NCBI GenBank assembly: GCA_964577625.1
Contig: CAZNZP010000004.1
Location: 1 to 25,145, forward strand
Source of the DNA: UBA5272 sp964577625
GTDB lineage: Bacteria; Patescibacteriota; Minisyncoccia; Phycocordibacterales; UBA5272
DNA: 25,145 bases
Reading direction: 5' to 3'
A program made the translations under genes and the position numbers. Of this stretch, positions 20,983-25,145 are shown piece after piece. Position 1 is the stretch's first letter. Each line of letters opens with the position of its first letter. The notes under the pieces are model-generated. The model did no database searches, had not been told where the DNA came from, and saw nothing but the letters and a program-made list of their open reading frames with translations.

Positions 20983-21714
20983 ATGGAAAAAAAAGATTGG
21001 ATTAGATATATATTGGTTTTTCTTATCACCTTAACGCTATTTTTGTCTTCGGCTTGGCTTTCTTCTTTTATGAATAATAGAAAGATAAGTGATATTAAAA
21101 ATATTCAAGATAAAATTTCTATAGATATTATGTCTTCGGAAACACAATTTCAGCTTCTTCAAGAATTTACTTGTAAAGACGTTTCTGCTTCATCACTTTC
21201 TGGAGAACTAAATAACTTAGCTGAAAAGATTGCTTATAGTGAGCAAAATATGAGTAAGAAAGATGAGGTTAAAGATTTAAAAAAGTATTACTCTTTACTT
21301 CAAATCAAAGACTATCTTTTAATGAATAAAATTAAGGAAAAGTGTAATGTGCCTGTAGTACCAATCTTTTACTTTTATACCACTTCTGAAAATTGTTCCA
21401 ACTGTGTAAAAGAGGCAGCTGTTTTAAATAAGTTACGAACAGAGTATCCAGAGCTTAGAGTTTACTCTTTTGATTATAACTTAGATCTTTCAGCTTTAAA
21501 GACAATTATAAATACTTTTAAAGTGGAAGACACCAAACTCCCAGCTCTTTATATGAACGATAAACTTCACACTGGCTTCTTAGACGAAAGTGATATCAAA
21601 AAAGCTCTTCCAGAATTAGAAAAATATGCGGAAGCTAGAATAAAAGCTGAAACTGAAGCCAAAGCTAAAGCTGCTTCCAGCACCGAGACCAACGCGACCT
21701 CCGCGAAAAAGTAA
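20983..21714 (+). CDS. Membrane-anchored thioredoxin-like protein (CSNC)
   Basis: A 243-aa protein. One TM (about 8-28) is followed by a helical, charged linker (about 35-120) and a thioredoxin-like domain from about 124. The active-site motif is C138-S-N-C141 in TTSENCSNCVKEA, and the cis-proline is P187 in TKLPALYMND. C64 and C121 may be structural. The last 30 residues are an Ala/Lys/Glu-rich and Ser/Thr tail. It is a separate type from the DsbA-like proteins at 2424 and 5471: there is no long helical insertion between CxxC and cis-Pro. It probably acts in extracytoplasmic thiol exchange. It lies after the glycosyltransferase and before a bidirectional terminator. Confidence 0.8.
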   Translation: MEKKDWIRYILVFLITLTLFLSSAWLSSFMNNRKISDIKNIQDKISIDIMSSETQFQLLQEFTCKDVSASSLSGELNNLAEKIAYSEQNMSKKDEVKDLKKYYSLLQIKDYLLMNKIKEKCNVPVVPIFYFYTTSENCSNCVKEAAVLNKLRTEYPELRVYSFDYNLDLSALKTIINTFKVEDTKLPALYMNDKLHTGFLDESDIKKALPELEKYAEARIKAETEAKAKAASSTETNATSAKK

Positions 21715-21730
21715 ATTCTGTCTAACAAAT

Positions 21731-21765
21731 AAAAAGCTTCGCCATGAATTACGGCGAAGCTTTTT
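21731..21765. terminator. Bidirectional terminator, thioredoxin-like gene and tRNA-Thr
   Basis: Thirteen-base perfect arms 21731-21743 and 21753-21765 (gcttcgcc/ggcgaagc core) around nine bases, with A/T tracts at both ends. The minus-strand tRNA-Thr ends five bases away. Confidence 0.88.
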
Positions 21766-21769
21766 ATCT

Positions 21770-21845
21770 TGGAGCCACTTGTCAGATTCGAACTGACGAC
21801 CTACGGTTTACAAAACCGTTGCTCTACCAACTGAGCTAAAGTGGC
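21770..21845 (-). tRNA. tRNA-Thr(UGU), CCA encoded
   Basis: The minus strand folds as GCCACTT/AAGTGGC acceptor, D stem GCTC/GAGC, anticodon stem ACGGT/ACCGT with loop TTTGTAA (anticodon TGT, reads ACA), T stem GTCAG/CTGAC with loop TTCGAAT. The discriminator is T73 at 21773, followed by CCA at 21770-21772. Unlike the window's tRNA-Ile and tRNA-Ser, its CCA end is in the DNA. thrS is elsewhere in the window and not linked. Confidence 0.95.
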
Positions 21846-21936
21846 ATTCTTTTTTAATTTCATTAATAAAAGTAAAATTTTAAATTTATTTTTTGAGCTA
21901 AAATAATAATTCTTTAAAACAACTTTTATAAAAATT

Positions 21937-21964
21937 ATTTTAGCATAAAACACTCTTTTTACAA
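21937..21964 (-). promoter_or_regulatory. Promoter of tRNA-Thr
   Basis: The minus strand has TTGTAA (21959-21964), 16 bases, then extended TGCTAAAAT with its -10 hexamer at 21937-21942. It would give an 85-base leader before the tRNA. A 14-base direct repeat (aaaacaacttttat) occurs twice at 21917-21930 and 21963-21976, overlapping this region. Confidence 0.5.
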
Positions 21965-21972
21965 AACAACTT

Positions 21973-22389
21973 TTATTTCTCCCCCAGATTTTCTAATTCC
22001 CCTTCTTCCTCCTTTTCCTCATCTATCTCTCTTTTATATTTCTTTAAGTGTGACCAAAAATGAGGAACGGATTTTTTGTCTTTAACTATTTCATCCACGA
22101 ATTTATTTCTACTTTTCATATACATCTTTTCAGAAAAATCATTCATTTTTGCAACCAACCTGACCCAAACATGTAAAACATTCTGATAAAAAACTTTTAA
22201 AATACCAAAGAATTTTTTAAGAAAAAATCGCACAAAACGTCTAAAGAGATCCAAAAATCTCTCATGTCCATTATAGGCACTATTATAAATTTCTGGATGA
22301 GCATTCAAATAAAGCATTCTGGAATGCACTATTACCATAGCTGCTAAAAAAAAGATTATGGCAAGTGAAATGTAAATTAAAAATGACAT
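21973..22389 (-). CDS. Small membrane protein with charged tail, unassigned
   Basis: A 138-aa protein with one N-terminal TM (about 3-22), then a helical basic region (RFLDLFRRFVRFFLKKFF, about 44-61) that may lie along the membrane. A hydrophilic segment and a strongly acidic end (IDEEKEEEGELENLGEK) follow. I recognise no family. It is 28 bases downstream of tsf, with a small inverted repeat (22397-22412) between them, so it may be the last gene of rpsB-tsf. No Shine-Dalgarno is visible. Function cannot be given. Confidence 0.6.
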   Translation of the reverse strand: MSFLIYISLAIIFFLAAMVIVHSRMLYLNAHPEIYNSAYNGHERFLDLFRRFVRFFLKKFFGILKVFYQNVLHVWVRLVAKMNDFSEKMYMKSRNKFVDEIVKDKKSVPHFWSHLKKYKREIDEEKEEEGELENLGEK

Positions 22390-22417
22390 AATGTTTAGGT
22401 TCTAATGAACCTGTGAG

Positions 22418-22891
22418 TTAGATTGAATATCTAACGAAATTCCCAATCTTTGTATTCTCTCCAAATTTTTGAATAGCTGCATCAATTTTTTCAGCAATAG
22501 TTTGGGAAGGGTCTTTAATGAAAGCTTGCTTTAAAAGTGCTGTCTCTTCACCTAATCCATCTTCATTATCTAATGAGGTAGGACTCATGGCTACAATTTG
22601 AAAAGCGATATCATTTGCTAAAGCTTTGAATTCTTCATTTTTAGCTACAAAATCTGTCTCACAAAAAAGCTCTACCATAGCCGCTGCTTTACCTTCACCG
22701 TAAACATAAGAGCCAATAATTCCAGCACCGAGAGATCTTTCACTTTTCTTTTCAGCGACAATTTTAGCTTTTTCAGACAAGAGGGCTAAAGCTTTTTCTT
22801 TGTCCCCACCTGCTTCATCTAATGCTTTTTTAATTTCTCCAAGAGAAAGACTGGTTTGCTCTCTCAATTCTTTAATTATTTCTGTACTCAT
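22418..22891 (-). CDS. tsf: Elongation factor Ts, short form
   Basis: A 157-aa EF-Ts, the guanine-nucleotide exchange factor for EF-Tu. The N-terminal UBA-like domain (IIKELREQTSLSLGEIKKAL, then GGDKEKALALL) is intact, and the core carries the EF-Tu contact motif TDFVAKNEEF (79-88). A typical EF-Ts has about 280-300 aa with two core subdomains, a coiled-coil and a C-terminal module; here only one core subdomain remains, ending in FVRYSI. It follows rpsB at 21 bases, the standard rpsB-tsf order. The short form is consistent with reduced-genome lineages. Confidence 0.94.
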   Translation of the reverse strand: MSTEIIKELREQTSLSLGEIKKALDEAGGDKEKALALLSEKAKIVAEKKSERSLGAGIIGSYVYGEGKAAAMVELFCETDFVAKNEEFKALANDIAFQIVAMSPTSLDNEDGLGEETALLKQAFIKDPSQTIAEKIDAAIQKFGENTKIGNFVRYSI

Positions 22892-22912
22892 ATTTTGATT
22901 ATTTGTTTAAAA

Positions 22913-23590
22913 TTAATTAAGACTATTTTTGATAATATTTAAAATCATCTCCACAGATGAACGAGAAGAATCGTTACAAACAATAGGATATTCTATAGTA
23001 GAAATATCACAATCTGTATTTGATAAAGCGACCACAGGAATGTGAGCAATAGCTGCTTCACGTACAGGAATTACTTCGTGTTTAGAGTCTACGACTACAA
23101 TAGCTCCAGGTAAATTACTAATTCCGGAAAGACCGCCAAAGTTTTTATCTAATTTATCCAATTCTCTCTGCATTAAAAGCTGTTCTTTTTTGGTAAATTT
23201 AGTCCATCCTCCACTTTCTTTTTGATCTAACATGTATTGGAGTTTCTCAACTCTTTTTTTAATTTGTGGAAAATTAGTGATGGATCCACCAATGAATCTG
23301 TTTACAATATATGGCTCCCCTAAAGCTAGGGCTACTTCTTTCACAATTTGAACTATTTCTGGTTTTTCACCAATAAAAATAATTTTTTTATTTTGTGCTT
23401 TGACTGATTTCAAAAATTCCACAGCTTCTTTAAGTTGTTCTTTGGTTTTATTCAAGTCAATCAAATCCACTCCATTTTGAGTGCAATAAACGAAGTCTTT
23501 TGTAGAAGGATGACGTCTGGTCTTTCTATAACCATACGCTACTCCGGCTTTCGCCAAATCTTCTACTTTAATGTTTTCTATATCTGCCAT
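22913..23590 (-). CDS. rpsB: 30S ribosomal protein S2
   Basis: A 225-aa S2. Features include AYGYRKTRRHPSTKDFVY near the N terminus, DLNKTKEQLKEAVEFL, IIFIGEKPEIVQIV, NRFIGGSITNF and the VDSKHEVIPVREAAIAHIPV region, which ends NTDCDISTIEYPI. It binds the 30S platform and is needed for mRNA interaction with S1 where that is present. It is slightly short of the usual ~240-250 aa. The promoter at 23627-23655 is one of the best in the window, and tsf follows. Confidence 0.97.
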   Translation of the reverse strand: MADIENIKVEDLAKAGVAYGYRKTRRHPSTKDFVYCTQNGVDLIDLNKTKEQLKEAVEFLKSVKAQNKKIIFIGEKPEIVQIVKEVALALGEPYIVNRFIGGSITNFPQIKKRVEKLQYMLDQKESGGWTKFTKKEQLLMQRELDKLDKNFGGLSGISNLPGAIVVVDSKHEVIPVREAAIAHIPVVALSNTDCDISTIEYPIVCNDSSRSSVEMILNIIKNSLN

Positions 23591-23626
23591 ATTTTGTTTA
23601 AATTAATAAATATTAAAAGTCCTTAC

Positions 23627-23655
23627 ATCTTATCAAATTTTTCAAATATTATCAA
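23627..23655 (-). promoter_or_regulatory. Promoter of rpsB-tsf
   Basis: The minus strand has TTGATA (23650-23655), 17 bases, then TAAGAT (23627-23632) preceded by TGA. The ATG at 23590 follows after 36 bases. No Shine-Dalgarno is visible in the A/T-rich leader. Confidence 0.7.
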
Positions 23656-23673
23656 GGTTAATTCGCGCTAAGT

Positions 23674-25023
23674 CTATTCTCCGTATTGCTTCAAATAATC
23701 AATTTTTTCTTGAATTCCATCCACTTTTGACATCACAGATCTACCATAAGAACAAGTGGCTCCACCTGTACCATAATATCTACAAGCTGCCTTAAGTTGA
23801 GAAGCGTAGGAACTTCCGGCTCCAATATCAGAAAGATATTGAGAAGAAGCATGAATAGCGTCTTTAGCGTTCCAAGGGTTGGAAGCTCCAATACGAGGAG
23901 CTACTTCTTGCCAAGTAGAAGCAATAAATTGAGCTGGACCCATAGCTCCTCCATATCCTCCTGCTGATGGAATAGGGCAAGAAACTACGGTTCTTAAAGG
24001 ATCTAATCCTAAACTCTCTGTAATTTTAATAAATGGCTCCAAATCTCTATTAGCTTTCATTACATTTGTATATTGAGTTTGAGTATTAATATTATAGCCA
24101 GCTCCAGAAGTTCTGTCTGAAATATAACATTTACCTACATTTGCGCCCAAAGCTGATTCTTGAGTAAGAATAGCTAAAACAAAAGCCGCTGGCACCCCAG
24201 TCTTCGCTTGAGCTTGTTCAGCTAAAGCTAAAGCATCTCCAAAAGGAATAGCTTTGGTAGCGCCACCAGCAAAATCAAAGAGTGCTGCTCGTATCTGTGC
24301 TGCTTTAGCTTTCTTTTCAGCTAATTGTTTTTGATAAAGAGCTTCTTCCCCTTTTGTTTCTTTTAAAAGAGTATTTTTTTGAGCTTTATTAGCGTCTATT
24401 TTTCTTTGTTCTGCTCTTTGTTCATCCTTTAGGGCTAATTGAGTATCTTTATTATCTTCCAAACCTTCTTTGACTCTATTTACCTGATCAGTAGTATTTC
24501 TAATAGCTTCTAGATTTCTATTAACTGCATCTTGTAAAGTAACAATTTTGTCTGCGTCTTCAAAAAAATCAGAAATAGTCCTACTTCCTAAAACAAGATT
24601 AATAAGACTATTCACTCCATCAAAAGAATGCATGTTTCTAAGCGCATTAGATAATGCATCTTTTTGACGAGAAAGATTTTTATTCAAAACATTAAGCTCT
24701 GTATTTTTAGTAGAAATTTGATCTGAAAGAGAGGCGATATTATTATCTATTCTTTTAATCTCTAATTGTTTTTTATTTATTTGAGATTGTAAAAGAGAAA
24801 TATCTTTAGAGAGGGAAGCTGACTTAGCTTGAGTAGTAGAAATTATTTTTTCTTGTTCAGCAATTTGTTTTTCAAGCTCAGCCAACTCAAGCTGAAGACG
24901 AGCTCTTTCTTCTTCTTTGGTTTCTGCAAAAGATACATTTGCATTTTTAAATGCTAAACCAAAAGCTAATAAAATTATAAAAAAAGAGAGTAAGGAATAC
25001 TTAAAGATTTTAACTTTATTCAT
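23674..25023 (-). CDS. Secreted coiled-coil lytic murein transglycosylase
   Basis: A 449-aa protein. A signal peptide (about 1-33, ending near SFAETK) precedes a long EnvC/PcsB-like coiled coil (about 35-245), with a break at about 134-155 (FDGVNSLINLVLGSRTISDF) as in proteins that contact the FtsX loop. The C-terminal domain (about 258-449) is a soluble lytic transglycosylase of the goose-lysozyme/MltB-like class: catalytic-type E289 in ILTQESALG, then GGYGGAMGPAQFIASTW (355-371) and AACRYYGTGG. Four Cys (299, 349, 414, 424) may form disulfides. It would cut peptidoglycan glycan strands during growth or division. Here the catalytic module is a transglycosylase instead of the CHAP or LytM domains usual in such FtsX-linked proteins. 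The extended -10 lies only 8 bases from the ATG. Confidence 0.88.
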   Translation of the reverse strand: MNKVKIFKYSLLSFFIILLAFGLAFKNANVSFAETKEEERARLQLELAELEKQIAEQEKIISTTQAKSASLSKDISLLQSQINKKQLEIKRIDNNIASLSDQISTKNTELNVLNKNLSRQKDALSNALRNMHSFDGVNSLINLVLGSRTISDFFEDADKIVTLQDAVNRNLEAIRNTTDQVNRVKEGLEDNKDTQLALKDEQRAEQRKIDANKAQKNTLLKETKGEEALYQKQLAEKKAKAAQIRAALFDFAGGATKAIPFGDALALAEQAQAKTGVPAAFVLAILTQESALGANVGKCYISDRTSGAGYNINTQTQYTNVMKANRDLEPFIKITESLGLDPLRTVVSCPIPSAGGYGGAMGPAQFIASTWQEVAPRIGASNPWNAKDAIHASSQYLSDIGAGSSYASQLKAACRYYGTGGATCSYGRSVMSKVDGIQEKIDYLKQYGE

Positions 25024-25031
25024 ACTTTAGA

Positions 25032-25040
25032 AGTATAGCA
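25032..25040 (-). promoter_or_regulatory. Extended -10 promoter, near-leaderless
   Basis: The minus strand reads TGCTATACT and ends 8 bases before the ATG at 25023, so transcription would begin 1-3 bases before the start codon. Confidence 0.6.
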
Positions 25041-25089
25041 TGCGACTCTTATTTAAAAACTTTTTCTTAACAATTTATTAAATCATAAT

Positions 25090-25120
25090 AAAAAACACCT
25101 TGTTTATCAAGATGTTTTTT
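25090..25120. terminator. Terminator at the right edge
   Basis: Thirteen-base arms 25090-25102 and 25108-25120 pair with one C/A mismatch around TTTAT, with A and T tracts on both sides. It could end a gene beyond the right edge reading leftwards, or act in the other direction. Confidence 0.65.
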
Positions 25121-25145
25121 ATAAGAGAGATTTTTATTCAGAAGC

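Noticed and set aside
22397..22412. Terminator between tsf and the following membrane gene
   Set aside because: Six-base arms (aggttc/gaacct) with no T tract on the minus strand; at most a weak hairpin in a read-through unit.
1..25145. CRISPR array, insertion sequence or prophage
   Set aside because: No regularly spaced repeats, no transposase or integrase motif, and no phage structural proteins were found.
1..25145. Recoded UGA as in some CPR lineages
   Set aside because: Conserved proteins read through without any in-frame UGA, and Trp positions use UGG, so the standard code suffices.

Overview
The window is AT-rich and looks like a chromosome segment of a Candidate Phyla Radiation (Patescibacteria) bacterium, probably Parcubacteria-like. 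This rests on protein architecture, not on any database match. EF-Ts is only 157 aa, PheS lacks its N-terminal coiled coil, PheT lacks its EMAP/OB tRNA-binding domain and ThrRS lacks its TGS domain. There is a DUF5671-type membrane protein, several membrane-anchored DsbA-like proteins, and many small unassigned membrane proteins. Almost no start codon has a visible Shine-Dalgarno sequence. Many starts lie shortly downstream of an extended -10 box (TGNTATAAT type), so several mRNAs may be nearly leaderless.

Layout. 1-265: the 3' end of a ComF-type phosphoribosyltransferase. 266-655: an intact tRNA-Ile with the rare anticodon UAU, flanked by a detached copy of its own 3' half on one side and of its 5' half on the other, then tRNA-Ser(GGA). 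830-1896, minus strand: two small membrane-anchored proteins and a third reading frame whose ATG is out of phase by one base. 1973-6241, plus strand: an envelope thiol-disulfide cluster (small membrane protein, DsbA-like protein, cysteine-desulfurase-like PLP enzyme, membrane protein with a CxxC domain, second DsbA-like protein). 6300-9445, minus strand: a half-length cation-diffusion-facilitator protein overlapping a His-rich six-TM protein, then htpX, a 58-aa basic protein, an unassigned protein and lemA. 9586-11346: thrS. 11392-19569, minus strand: a Cys-rich peptidoglycan-binding surface protein, an unassigned anchored protein, gyrB, a DUF5671-type protein and pheT-pheS. 19654-21714, plus strand: a processive GT2 glycosyltransferase and a membrane thioredoxin-like protein. 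21770-25023, minus strand: tRNA-Thr(UGU), a membrane protein, tsf, rpsB and a secreted coiled-coil lytic transglycosylase.

How the genes fit together. Translation genes (three tRNAs, thrS, pheS, pheT, tsf, rpsB) are mixed with envelope genes. Four thioredoxin-fold proteins carry different CxxC motifs. They are plausible partners for exported Cys-containing proteins in the window, above all the two six-Cys repeats of the 12309 protein and the Cys-bearing transglycosylase. HtpX/LemA, the glycosyltransferase and the transglycosylase complete an envelope-maintenance theme.

The most unusual observation is in pheT. An in-frame domain of about 150 residues interrupts the B5 region. It matches the NlpC/P60 cysteine-peptidase pattern with catalytic-type Cys376, His447 and His459 all present. 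An aminoacyl-tRNA synthetase subunit carrying an apparently intact cell-wall-peptidase-type domain is the best candidate here for undescribed biology. The nested tRNA-Ile halves and the desulfurase-containing Dsb cluster come next.
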